Below are positions 34,330-45,899 of a stretch of 64,000 bases of DNA, in pieces. The notes below the pieces were generated by a model. That model was given only the letters and a program-made list of their open reading frames with translations. It had not been told where the DNA came from and did no database searches. Numbering within the stretch: position 1 is the first letter of the stretch; each line of letters opens with the position of its first letter. Made by a program: the position numbers and the translations under genes. The stretch spans positions 32,464,895 to 32,528,894 of the forward strand of contig CM046311.1 of the NCBI GenBank assembly GCA_025267735.1. The letters are read 5' to 3'. This DNA comes from Mactra quadrangularis. Its lineage: Eukaryota; Mollusca; Bivalvia; Venerida; Mactridae.

Positions 34330-34985
34330 AGGACTTGCCATTGTTTGCATTTTGATTTTCCCCAAACCATTTCGACCCCAACTTTTTTTGGGTACAAAAA
34401 TATGGAGAGACGAATCTTTGTTTACATTTTGATTCGTCCCAAAACCATTTTGACCCTAATTTTTTTTGGTAAGAAAATATTGGGGGACGAATCTTTGTTT
34501 ACATTTTGATTCGTCCCCGAACTCATTCGACCCAAATTTTCTTGGGTACGAAAATATTGGGAGCGAATCTTTGTTTACATTTTGATTCGTCCCCGAACTC
34601 ATTCGACCCCAACATTCTTGGGTACGAACTCATTCGACCCAACTTTTCTTGGGTACCAAAATATTTGAGGGCGAATCTTTGTTTACATTTTTATTCGTCC
34701 CCGAATTCATTCGACCCAAATTTTCTTGGGTACGAAAATATTGGGGGCGAATCATTGTTTACATTTTGATTCGTCCCCGAACTCATTCGACCCAAACTTT
34801 CTTGATTCAAAAATATTTGGGGATGAATCTTTGTTTACAATTTATTCGTCCCCGAACTCATTCGACCCCAACTTTCTTGGGTGCGAAAATATTTGGGGAC
34901 GAATCTTTGTTTACATTTTGACTCGTCCCCGAATTCATTTGACCAAAACTTTCTTGGGTACGAAAATATTGAAGGACAACAATAG
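34330..34985. repeat. 76-bp tandem repeat (GAATCTTTGTTTACATTTTG)
   Basis: Units recur at about 34412, 34490, 34565, 34674, 34748, 34825 and 34901, each with GATTCGTCCCCGAACTCATT and CTTGGGTACGAAAATATTGG. One unit is partly duplicated near 34600-34650. The homology between the two duplication copies stops inside this repeat. Confidence 0.9.
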
Positions 34986-35634
34986 GACAATTTATTTTTA
35001 GTATAAGCCGGGGCATTTCACAACTGAGGTTTTGTAATAAATTGATTTGCACATTTGCAATAATTTTCATATAAGCTATAGTCCGTTTTTTCTCAACTGT
35101 CAAAGCTTGAATAATTTCAAAGTGACTGAATGCATTGTTTTTGTACTGACAGCCTAATTGTTATTAAATATATCTTGACAAACATATTATACGGCGTAAG
35201 CAGCTTTACTCGATCATAATACACACTTTCTGGAAACTCATGGATGTATTACGACGATAATTTTAACAAATGCATTAACCGCGACATTATTCATGTTTTG
35301 ACAGTTGAGAAAAAACGAACAATAATGCTGTTTGTGTGCAGTTTTTGTTATATTTTCATTAATAACTAGACCTGAAGTCTCTAAGTATATGGTTATTAGC
35401 ATGTGCAGTGGTAAATATTGATTTAAAATAAACTAATAAAGTGTCACACACATTTTGAACCTCGTTTTGCATCATTTATTACATGCTAAGTTATTTTATA
35501 GATAAATGCGTTTGAATAAACACTTAAATATGCAAAAAAGAAACGTTCACATATTTTACTACGCGTTGTTAGATGTACATGCTAAGACTTAGTAATTTTT
35601 CGGAATTTTATCTTTAAGAGCTCATCATGCGCAC

Positions 35635-35695
35635 CCAATCACGACGAAGCGTTGATTTGCTTTCATATTTTACCCGCTCGTTATTCTGTATAAAA
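35635..35695 (+). promoter_or_regulatory. Core promoter of WAP gene 3
   Basis: CCAATCACGACGAAGCGTTG starts at 35635 and TATAAAA is at 35689-35695, 101 bp before the ATG. Sequence from TATA to ATG is strongly alike in genes 2 and 3 (TTCTGATCATTTTAGAGTAA). Confidence 0.75.
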
Positions 35696-35795
35696 CACAT
35701 TTCTAACAATATTCTGATCATTTTAGAGTAAATACTCTTGTTAAACAGTTAATATTTGTACAGTTATATAAATATATACTGTTAAATCCACCATC

Positions 35796-38700
35796 ATGCG
35801 CGCGTGTGCTTTTCTTACTTTGATGTTTACTATAGTGACAAGTAAGTAAAATTTGATTAATTGATATTTATTTACATTATTTTGTTGTTCATTTTTTCCA
35901 TAATTTACCATTTTTAAAGAAGTAATATAATATACACTTACAAACATTTTTACGGAATAACTTTTTCGATTTTCGAAGTACAAATGTAATTATTACGTTT
36001 TTTTTACGAAATAATATTTTCGTTTAAATGAATAATCATTTCGTTAATACAAAATGATATTTCGAAAAAATATGTTATAAAAATTTTGAACATTTTGTAA
36101 AAAAATATTTTCATTTACAATTGTTCTATAAATGAGTTGTTTTATATTCTTGTGAAAGAGGACATAAATATATGCCACTTAACGACATTGAGGCCATGAA
36201 ATATGGCTGAATTTCAGTGGCATGTACTTTTTGTACACGAACGGCCTTACTGACCTTTGCACGGAGACCCTAAGCATCATTATGAAAATGTTTATTTTCC
36301 CTGAAAGCACATGGCAATGTTAACTTACTAACAATCTCCCATTCAACTATAGGGCGTTCAGTTACCGTGAACGTTTCGTAACGTTTCGTAACGTTCGCTA
36401 ACAGTCATTATTGAACGGTATATTAGCGTAAAACGTTTAAGGCCAACAGCTAACGGTTTTAGTATATAGTACGCGAGTATGAAACAACCTGGAAAGAAAT
36501 AGTCCCAGTACATTTTGCAAATTAATAACTGCCATTGCCGTGTTATCCCCGTTGATTTAGATCAATACATTTACAAAAAAATAAGTAAACAAGAAAACAA
36601 GTCCTCCTCTCCGAATTCTTCTAATAAATTAGAAGTAACGACTCTCTTGTCCGCCATCTTTTAAACGTTCGCACTTCAACAGATCGTTCAATTAACCGTT
36701 CACAACGGTAACGGTGATTGGCTAACGTTAAATGCTTACTGAACTTATTATCATTTTACATTTATTTGTCCCCGGCACTGTTTCTCACTTTTAATCTATC
36801 GCCCGTTCATTGCTTTCAGTGCTTTGATTTTATTTCAGTTAAACAAGGACTGAGTTTTTCCCCGCTGCCAGATGTGTGTAGGAGCCGTGGCAATCAAGGT
36901 TCATGTAAAACTGAAAACCCAATATGCCCCAAGGCTACCAAGTGTATACCAACTTACCCTGGCTCTGACTATGGTCTTTGCTGCAATAACCGACCACGTA
37001 GAGGTATGGACCTTTCTCTTATTTTTACCTAATTATATATGTATATACAAGCATATTAGTCAAAGATTATATCAAGCTAAACTTCTAAAGAGTTGGAATC
37101 GCAGATATTTTTACTTTTACACTCCTTTTACACTCCTACGATTTGACGCCGTCACGATTCTGGCAGCAATTAATAAGTTCATGTTTACAAACCATTTAAT
37201 CCAACCAAGGGAGGTTATATCCTTCCATAAAAATTTGACAATTATGTAAATTTTCCTCCATTAATTACAATGTACATGAAGAATTTTCAGACCTTGTGGA
37301 AGGGAAGACAAGTACTGCATATAGACAAGGGTCCAGGAAATCTAGGTTAGGTTTGCTGGACGCCGTAAAATGTGTTGACACGGCGTTAAACCCAGTATAA
37401 ATAAATATTAAGAAAATGAGACCGCAGTCGGAAAACCTCAATCATTCACTTTGAATAACCACGAACATAAACGAAGATGAGATTTTTGAATTGCCTTTCT
37501 TTAACATGCCCACACAAAATGTTTTAGTGGTTAAGAAGAATACAATTCCACGACCGTTCGGGTGATGATTCAGCAATGTCTCGTTTTAGTCCATAAATTT
37601 GAAAATCACGATTTAATAATATCGCTAATCAATTTTAGTCCTATGTTTTAACAACGCCTTGGGTTTTTACGACATGAAACTTTTTGCATAACTGTTACGC
37701 CATGCTTCGCTTATGGTTCGCTTCGTGTATACATGTAGCAAAAAGCAACCGTTGCTGTGTTTTGTGGAACCACACCATCACTTCCGAGTTTATTCATTCA
37801 ATGATTGTATGAGACGGTGTAGCAATGTGGCCAAAACGGGACATCATAGTACATGATGTCTCATTTAGTGGTTTTTGTACAAAATCTAATTTCTATCAGT
37901 CTATCAGCATGGATAATTACATTTGCATTTTGCAATTCATGCCATTATATCTGCATCTATTGATCAAAAACAATTATATATATTTAATGTTTATTTTCGT
38001 ATTAACTTGGATTTTGTTATTGAAGTTTCATGCCCGAATGAAATTAATCATAAATTTTATTTTATTGCTCTTTTTACATATCTAAATGCATTTTGCAAAC
38101 CAATAAAATCTGCTTAAAGTACAGAAGAAATTACGAAGCTGGTTAGCCAAGTGTTTCAATTATGACCCTCCCAATAATTTGAAATCATATGATTAGCTGT
38201 GCACTAACTGCAGAATGATATAAGGTTACAAACATATATTCGTGACTCGGTTAAAGCTTTTTATGTAATGCTTAGTTCTCACTGACCCGTCGTACAGTCC
38301 GGTTTGGACATCGGGGCAAACCGGCACTGCAACCATAGCGACACCGTGAAGAACCGTATTTAATCGTGATAAACCGTATTGAACCGGCGATTACCGGGGA
38401 ATGGCCCTGGTGGTATTTAAAATTCAAATATTACCGGGATTTACTGGGGAACTCAATGTCGTTTTTTCCGGGAGATCCGGAGGCACCACCGTAGCTCTTC
38501 AGGCATAATCCGTATTTCCACATGAAGACCACTGGGTGCTACAGTAGTAAATCGACATGGCCTGTGTCTTGTTTTGTTTGTTTTTGTTGGGTTTAACGCC
38601 GTAGCAACACACTGTATAGGTCATATAACGGCGGTCAGTCAACCTTCTCACTCCTCCTGGAAAGGCTAAATCTCTGGATTTAGCTGTTAACCAACTACTA

Positions 38701-40319
38701 AGCGCATACTTTCGTCATTGACTGACAACTGCCCTACATAATTAGGAATCATTGGTAGGAGGGAGAATGGCCGTAGAAATAATTTCATGACCAAGCTCCA
38801 CGAAGGTTTGTCCCGCCCAGGAATTGAACCCACGATCCCTCGATCAGTAGACTTGTGTGCTACCAACTGAGCTAGTCGGGCGGCTTACCTGTGCCTAAGT
38901 CGGAGATACGGTGGCTCTCTGTTTGACCACTCGATTTTCTTCACGAATCTTTTCTGTTCATCCTGGTCCACCGGCAACATATCTGGGACGCACAGGAGCA
39001 TACACTGGTACAGCGTAAATTTGGCATAAACCCAGCAACTAAAATCATTTTCGAATTCATGAAAAGTCGATAATTGAACACATAAAAAATTAGTTGTTTA
39101 GTTTAAACGTACTCTATTGACAAATCAAAATAAACAATTTTAATGTTCAAATGCAAAGTCAATAATAAATGTTGAAAATCAAAAGGGTATTTTAAAATAG
39201 GCAAAAAGATGTACTTCATCTTTTACCTATTTAGTGGAAAAGTTCATTATCTAAAGTACATAATTAAGTATGATCTTATATGTATGACCTTGAGTTCAAG
39301 AACACTATATTTTCGATGTTTACTAAAATAGGAAGATTCGACTCAATGATTTGAAACATAATATTTTCCTTATATAGCTATCATAATTATATCTATGTAT
39401 ATTAAGATGGAAAAAAATTTAAATCGCAAAAAAATAATTTCATTTTCTAAATTCAAATTGTACAAGGATATACATATAAGTGACAGATTAACCGTATGAA
39501 ATTCAAAATTTTGGTTTGTTTAACAATATGATTACAACACAAGTGGAGTGTTTTTGTACAATTATGTCTCTACGATTTAATTCACACAGTTCATTATAAC
39601 ATAACGATATGCAAATCTCGTAGATAGTGATACTTAGATTATGTGGTTAAAAAGTAAATTACCGAGATAACTATTAATCTGTGTGCAATTTTCGATAAGT
39701 GGTTAGTAATTAGCAAGTGGCGCAATTCGTTCTCAATTATATTAACTATCGACGCAACTAGTTATCTATTTATTTAACCAGTGACGTAACAAATATCCAT
39801 TTAAATAACCAGTCAGGAAACAAGTTGTCCATTTAGTCAACTAGTGAACTAGTCACGTATCTAGTTATCAATTTGATTAACTAGTAACGTAACTAGTTAT
39901 CACTTTACATAACGAGTGACGTACTAAGTTATCCATTTAACTAACAACTCACAGAATAAGTGATTAGTGATGTAATAAGTTATCAGTGTGATTAACTAGT
40001 AGCGCGACTAGTTCTCCATTTAATTGGCAAATGACGTAACTAGTGACGTAACTAGTTTTCCAATTTAACCAACTATTTACGAAACTAGTTATCTATTTAA
40101 CTATCTTGTATTGTAACTAATAATCCATTAAACTGACTAACTTTGTATTTTTTTTATTTTATTGTAGGGGAGTGTCCAGTATCGACAATTATCACAATAT
40201 GTGCAATAACTGAAAATAGTTGTGAAAATGATTACGATTGTCCAAAACCACAGAAATGCTGCTTAGAAGGTTGTGGTAAAGTCTGCAAGAACCCCATGAC
40301 TGTACCGCCCGTCAAGTAG
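35796..40319 (+). CDS. Secreted two-module cysteine-rich WAP protein (gene 3)
   Basis: Three exons, 35796-35841, 36839-37003 and 40168-40319, phase 1 and GT-AG, giving 120 residues. The signal peptide starts MRACAFLTLMFTIVT. The six-cysteine module (C29, C38, C45, C51, C63, C64) has one extra residue relative to gene 2. The WAP domain (C73 to C110) is encoded by the same sequence as in gene 2 from the exon start through the ATG codon before the tail. A 13-nt length difference just after that codon shifts the frame, so gene 3 ends TVPPVK and gene 2 ends in three serines. Intron 2 is enlarged by about 1.7 kb, including a minus-strand SINE. Poly(A) signal AATAAA is at 40805, beyond a shorter pentanucleotide array. 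Confidence 0.87.
36356..36740. mobile_element. Decayed element with GTTCAGTTACCGTGAACGTT ends
   Basis: The left end GTTCAGTTACCGTGAACG with CGTAACGTT words and the right part GTTCACAACGGTAACGGTGA and CTTACTGAAC are inverted and resemble the tips of the palindromic MITE family (19631). It lies in intron 1 of WAP gene 3. Confidence 0.5.
37205..37412 (+). mobile_element. SINE family B, head-truncated
   Basis: It matches 14050-14250 (CCTTCCATAAAAATTTGACA, GGAAGGGAAGACAAGTACTG, GGACGCCGTAAAATG, GGCGTTAAACCCAGTA). No tRNA head remains. It lies in intron 2 of WAP gene 3. Confidence 0.7.
38571..38884 (-). mobile_element. Full-length tRNA-derived SINE (family A), minus strand
   Basis: On the minus strand it starts GCCGCCCGACTAGCTCAGTT and ends GGCGTTAAACCCAACAAAAA. 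It occupies the extra intron sequence that gene 3 has over gene 2. Confidence 0.85.
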
Positions 40320-40431
40320 CCCGTGAAAGGACAGCCGAGTATCCTGTGAAACAACCATGTAAGAAGATAATGAAAATGAACTACATGTAATTGACATTTC
40401 TTAAATAATTTTCCTTTTTTGTGTAAAGATG

Positions 40432-40790
40432 GGATATGATGTAATATATGATATGATATGATATTAAATGACATGACATGACATGACATGACACGACATG
40501 AAATGATATGATATGTTATGACATGATATAACATGACTTGACTTGACGTTACGTGACAATGATAATTATTATGACACTACTTGACATGACACGACATGAC
40601 ACGATATGATATGTTATGACATGATATAACATGACTTGACTTGACGTTACGTGACAATGATAATTATTATGACACTACTAGACATGACACGACATTACAT
40701 GACACGACATGACATGATATGACATTATATGAGATGACATTCTTTAATATGATATGACATGTTATGACATATAATGGCATGATATGATGT
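40432..40790. repeat. Pentanucleotide array, duplication copy 2
   Basis: TGATA/TGACA pentamers are mixed with a duplicated approximately 95-bp piece (TGTTATGACATGATATAACA ... GACACTACTTGACATG at about 40510-40600 and 40612-40690). It is shorter than the copy 1 array. Confidence 0.9.
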
Positions 40791-40804
40791 AATAATTTTG
40801 AACC

Positions 40805-40810
40805 AATAAA
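40805..40810 (+). terminator. Poly(A) signal of WAP gene 3
   Basis: AATAAA in TTGAACCAATAAACAGTTTT, the counterpart of 29082. Confidence 0.55.
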
Positions 40811-40969
40811 CAGTTTTCATTTATAATATTCTCAATATTTTTTTGCAAAATAAATAAACAAAGTGGAGACATAAAATTTAAGCATAAATCTCAAGAACAA
40901 AGTGTCAACCTCACTTTTGATATGATACCATATGCTGGTCCCATTTTACTAACTCCTTTAAAAGAGATA

Positions 40970-41280
40970 GCCGCCCGGCTAGCTCAGTTGGTAGCACGTA
41001 AGTCTACTGATCGAGGGTCGTGGGTTCGATTCCCGGGCGGCGCATACTTTCGTAGAGCTTGAGAATGAAATTATTTCAACGGCTATTCTCCTTCCTACCA
41101 ATGATTTTTAATTATGTAGGGCAGTTGTCAGTCACTGACGAAAGTATGCGCTTAGTGGTCGGTTAACAGCTAAATCCAGAGATTTAGCCTTTCCGGGAGG
41201 AGTGAGTACTGACCGCCGTTATATGACCCTATATGTGTTGCTACGGCGTTAAACCCAACAAAAACAAGCAAAACAAAAGA
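40970..41280 (+). mobile_element. tRNA-derived SINE (family A), duplicate of 29249
   Basis: The head GCCGCCCGGCTAGCTCAGTT...CCCGGGCGGC is better preserved than in copy 1. It has the same insertion position relative to the WAP last exon. Confidence 0.87.
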
Positions 41281-42747
41281 AAAAAGAGGGAAATCTATCG
41301 CATACTCCTCAAATAAAGGGAAAGTCAAATAAATTTGTTAGGAAAATAAACTCAAGAAGGATTTACAAAATTCAAACAACCTTGATATATCCAAACGACG
41401 AACGTAAATGGTAGAGAAAGAAGAAGATTGCTTATCTTTTCTAGAATTCATTGATCTTAGAAAAGGCAGGTCGGAGGGTAGCCTAGCCGGATATAAAGCA
41501 GAATGGATCTTACAAGGAGAAAAAAATCCACACAATAATACTGTTATATAGAAAACAGTTATTTCACATAAAAAACAATGATCTCTTTACATTCAAAGTT
41601 CTTAAAGAAACTGAAAATCGTTATCAAAAGTATCTTCAAGTCGAAAATGCGACAAAATTTACAAATTCTTTGTTAAAAGTTCGTGATATAAAAAACAAAC
41701 CTTAGGATGTAAACTATCTAATAAAGAAATGCCGATTATTTCCGATTATTCTGGCACCATTCTGGTACTCAGAGGCTATTTGAATTCTCGATACAGATAA
41801 CCTCTGGGTACGAGGTCACCGATGACTCCTTATATATCTATATGAATGAATTATTTTTATACTAAAGTCTGTTGTCTATAAACATATTGCCAATATTATA
41901 CGGACCATTCCCAAAAAAAGAATACCATACCTAATAGAATCCCACCGTCCAATCAATGTAAAGGTCAAGACCGGAATGTCCATTTGTCGCAATAGCAATA
42001 AGAACAATCTTAGTGTTTAGGTTCAGTCCGTTAACGCCAGTCCAAATATTATCATTGATAAAGGTTACACCATTAAACTGTTCTAAAATCCTAAGCCACA
42101 GTTGTATGTATTCTTTCCTTTCTATAGTATATCTAAGTCAAATCTGAGGGCTTCTAGTATGAACCATTGAATCATAAAACGACGCATGAATGCACTGATT
42201 GGTTGAAAAACTATATTAAAACAAACACAATTTGCCTAGCAATGATTGTAGCTCACGCAAAAGTAATCTTATTTTCCCTAACAATGCAGTGATTTAACTA
42301 TTTTAAGACTTATGAAAATGAGCACCGTAGTGGGCCATACCAATTTGCAACCGCAATAGGAACCCCACAAATTTACTACAGATGCCTATGAATGTTTCAA
42401 CAAGTTTAGGGCAATCTAGCTTATAATAGCGACCAACAAAAAGACCAACAGAAAGTATAAAAAAGTAAAAAATGATTTAAGTTTGAAATGTTTCAAATAA
42501 AACCAACAAGCTAATGAATTAAAGTTTTTATTATTTAACATTTCCCACCAATCTTACATCCTGGTTAATGAAAATCTAAGGCCTGAATCGGAACAAGTCG
42601 AAAAGACGATTTGATATCAATTTTTGCCATAAATGCGCTTTTGTGTTAATAAAAAAACATCAACATTTTACTACTTGGCCAAAACATGTATAAAACACCC
42701 GGCAAAGGTATGGATAAGATAACTGTGTGGTATATCTCCAGTAACGA

Positions 42748-42938
42748 TACATTCGGAACGCCTCGGCCATTCGCTGCGAATAATCTCGGATATATTTAGA
42801 CGCTATTTGAAACTACCGGTGTTGAAGAAAACAAATATACGATCGTTTAGGCAATGAGGGATGTTTCATTTTTAGTCCGTAAATTTTGAAACATCACTCA
42901 TTGCCTTAACGATCGTATATTTGTTTATTAGATTAGAC
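42748..42938. mobile_element. Palindromic MITE, right-truncated (duplication copy 2)
   Basis: Counterpart of 31079-31268, with the same truncation. Confidence 0.75.
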
Positions 42939-43721
42939 CATAAACGTAGAATATATCTAGACCGCGCACTTTATTGGATAACTGTTGGCCGCCATGGCTA
43001 ATCAGCTCCAACTTCCGGTAAGGGCAAAACACTGAATTTGTAAACATAACGGGATGCATTTTTTTGCAAAGAGTTGGTATAAGCCGACTTGTAAAGAGTT
43101 CGTGTATATCATTAATATGCATGAGTTTTTCATAATCATATTTTTTAAAACTGTTCAATAGAATTTTGCAAGGACATATAAATTAAATTATAAAATTAAA
43201 TTATAAAATGGTGGCTTTAAATCCGGGAAAGTTTATTGTCAGGAAATTTTTATCCTCAAAAATAGAACTATTTTATGTCGTTTGGCTTAGTGAACACCCA
43301 CAAGAAATCAATGCGCCACACCAAAAAGGTTACGGTTTAGCGCTGCCAAGTACGCTTCTATATTAATCACCTTTTGAGAAACTTTGTTCCTATTTTTCAC
43401 TGAAATCGATTAAAAAGACCCTTAAAAGCCTTAAAATCTTACGATCAAATGTTATTTTGTTCAGGAAGAACTTACCTTATTCATGTACGAAAACATTTAC
43501 GAATTTTACTAAAATATTAGATTTTGTACAGGCTTAATGCAGTCGTATCTTTTGCCATTTTCGTTCACGTTTGAAATAACTTTATATATGTTTGAAAACT
43601 CGTTATAGATTTTACCTTAGATGGCTCGTTTTTGGAATTTTTGTTTATTTTTGTAAAAAGTTTTTTCATAAGTTTCAAGTTTTGTATAAGAAAAACATTA
43701 CATTGATATTAGTTTTGGGGC

Positions 43722-44045
43722 TTTTTTATTTCAGATGCTGATTTTTATAATTGTGATGCATTTTTTGAAATTGTTTTCATTTTATCACCAACCTTACAAA
43801 ATGTACTTACAATAATGTTTGTACAAAAGCAATCAATGACATTGAAGAATTTTTACAGTAAATTTCCATGTCTCCAAACATTTTGTTGGCACTGTTCACA
43901 CAAAGAATATTATAAGTTATACACCCCAGTGCAATTAGTGGCTAGCTTTTTCACTATGATTAACTATACATGTGTGATTAAGGTGAATAGTTGTATAGTA
44001 TGTGGAGTCAGCAGTAACATCAGTAACTTTACAGTTTACTGCTAG
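43722..44045 (+). other. Exon-like open frame with cysteines, duplication copy 2
   Basis: After the acceptor TTTTTTATTTCAG the frame (phase 1) reads DADFYNCDAFFEIVF and continues for 106 codons to a TAG at 44043-44045, with seven cysteines and the blocks MTLKNFYSKFPCLQTF, FCWHCSHKEYYKLY and VCGVSSNISN. A second acceptor (TTTTATTTCAG at about 44360) opens CYEQKNSSTISSW then TGA, and copy 1 has lost that acceptor. Alternative 3' exons of WAP gene 3, or an unrelated gene, are possible. No family recognised. Confidence 0.3.
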
Positions 44046-44734
44046 AAAGTTTGTAATTCAGCAGTAAAACTTTTCTAAATCATGGTTGTTATGTTTCAAT
44101 AATTATGACAAGTGTTCAGAAAACCTATAGTAGCAAGAGCTGTCCGTCGTAAATATGACCTAAATATGTGTTGAATTCGGCGTCAAACCCAATTAAAAAA
44201 TTATTTTCAAGACTTTTTAATTGGACTAAACAAAACCAACGTTGATTGTAGAGAAAGTGTGTTTAATGTTTTGATACTGAAATCTGAGCTTAAAAAACTT
44301 AAAAAATGTAGTTTAGTCTGTCATAATATCACACTTCATATAAAGTTTCTTGTTTGTTTTATTTCAGATTGTTATGAACAGAAGAACTCATCAACCATAT
44401 CAAGCTGGTGAATGTAAAATTAACGATCTCTGCAGTAGAAGAATCCTCCCATTGAATTTCATGTCCTTGTTGATGTTTGTTGTCCATATACGCGTGTCCT
44501 GCTGGAATTAAACAAGTTGTCTCGGTCTTTTTGTCCATGAGATGCTTGTTGTCCAATTAAATTCAATAAATTGTGTTGTTGTTTTATTTTTCAAAAAGTA
44601 AATATAAACAAAGGATTGTCCCAACAATTTCGTACCAATGAAATTAACTTTTACGAAAAATTTGGAGGACTTGCCATTGTTTGCATTTTGATTTGTCCCA
44701 AAACCATTTCGACCCCAACTTTTTTTGGGTACAT

Positions 44735-45870
44735 ATTATGTTCATGTTGAACTGAGACAAAATCTATTACTAAGATTTCAGATAGTCATAGAGTTGAAAA
44801 ATGTATACATCTGTCTCTGGCCAATTAGAGCAAGTTTTAACATTAATATTGACATGTGTAGGTATTATCATAGGACACTTGATATAAATCATGCATAGCT
44901 AGTTCATATTGACCCAAGACAAAATCTGTAATTTAGTTATCAGATAGTCATGGAGTTGAAAAGCATTAAATGTAATCATGTGTCACTAGTCAATGAGAGC
45001 TAGTTATAAGATTTATATGGACATATACCGGTATATATATTCTCAAAGGACACTAAATATAAATCATGCATAGCATGTTCACATTGACCCAAGGAAAATG
45101 TATATTTAGATACATGTATTACATAGTCATGGAGTTGAAAATGTATCAAATGTCTCAGGTCAGTGAGAGCAAGTTATAAAATAAATATCAACCAGTATAC
45201 ATATTATCATAGGACATTTCATATAAGTCATGCATAGCAAGTTCACATTGACCGAGACAAAATCTGTAATTTAGATATCGTATGGTAATTGAGTTAAAAA
45301 TGTTTTCATCTGTCACTGGTCTATGAGAGCAAGTTTTAACATTAATATTGACATGTATACATATTATCATTGGACATTAGGTATAAATCATGCATAGCAT
45401 GTTCACAATGACCTGAGACAAAATGTATGATTTCCATAATTATACCAACAAGTCATTCAGTGAAAAATGTATTCATATTTCTCTGGCCAATTAGAGCTAG
45501 TTATAACACTAATATTGACTTGTATACATGTACATATTATCATAAGACACTTGATCATGATGTAAATCATGCATAGCATGTTCATGTTGAACTAAGACAA
45601 AATCTATTACTAAGATTTCAGATATTGTAAAATGTATTCATATTTCTCTGAACAATTAGAGCAAGGTATAACATTAATATTGACATGAATACAAATAATC
45701 ATAGGATCATAAGAACTGATATAAATCATGCATAGCATATTCACATTGACCTGAGACAAAATCTATAATTTAGATATCAGATAGTCATGGAGTTGAAAAT
45801 GTATTCATATGTCTCTTGTCAGTGAGAGCAAGTTGCATTATTGATATTGACATTTATACATATACATTTT
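44735..45870. repeat. Degenerate 160-180-bp tandem repeat, about seven units
   Basis: CATGCATAGC recurs at 44890, 45065, 45229, 45389, 45568 and 45727. Each unit also has TTCACATTGACC, GAGACAAAATCTGTAATTTA, CAGATAGTCATGGAGTTG, GAGAGCAAGTT and ATATTATCATAGGACA. Units diverge strongly. Confidence 0.9.
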
Positions 45871-45899
45871 ACACAAAAACACAGGAAGTCACTTCAAAT

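Larger units (their letters stand above)
27700..34398 (+). repeat. Segmental duplication, copy 1
   Basis: From TGTATGAGACGGTGTAGCAA onward this block aligns with the region from 37807 and then 39590 to 44733. It includes the last exon of WAP gene 2, the pentanucleotide array, a SINE (29249), 5 kb of unannotated DNA and the start of the 76-bp array. It is longer than copy 2 because of insertions at 31279-31573 and about 32322-33210 and extra tandem units at 33990-34225. Confidence 0.88.
39590..44733 (+). repeat. Segmental duplication, copy 2
   Basis: It aligns with copy 1 from GTTCATTATAACATAACGAT through the last exon of gene 3, pentanucleotide array, SINE (40970), palindromic MITE (42748) and exon-like frame (43722) to GGGTACA at 44733, where it stops inside the first 76-bp repeat unit. 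Local divergence is low downstream of exon 3 and higher upstream. Confidence 0.88.
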
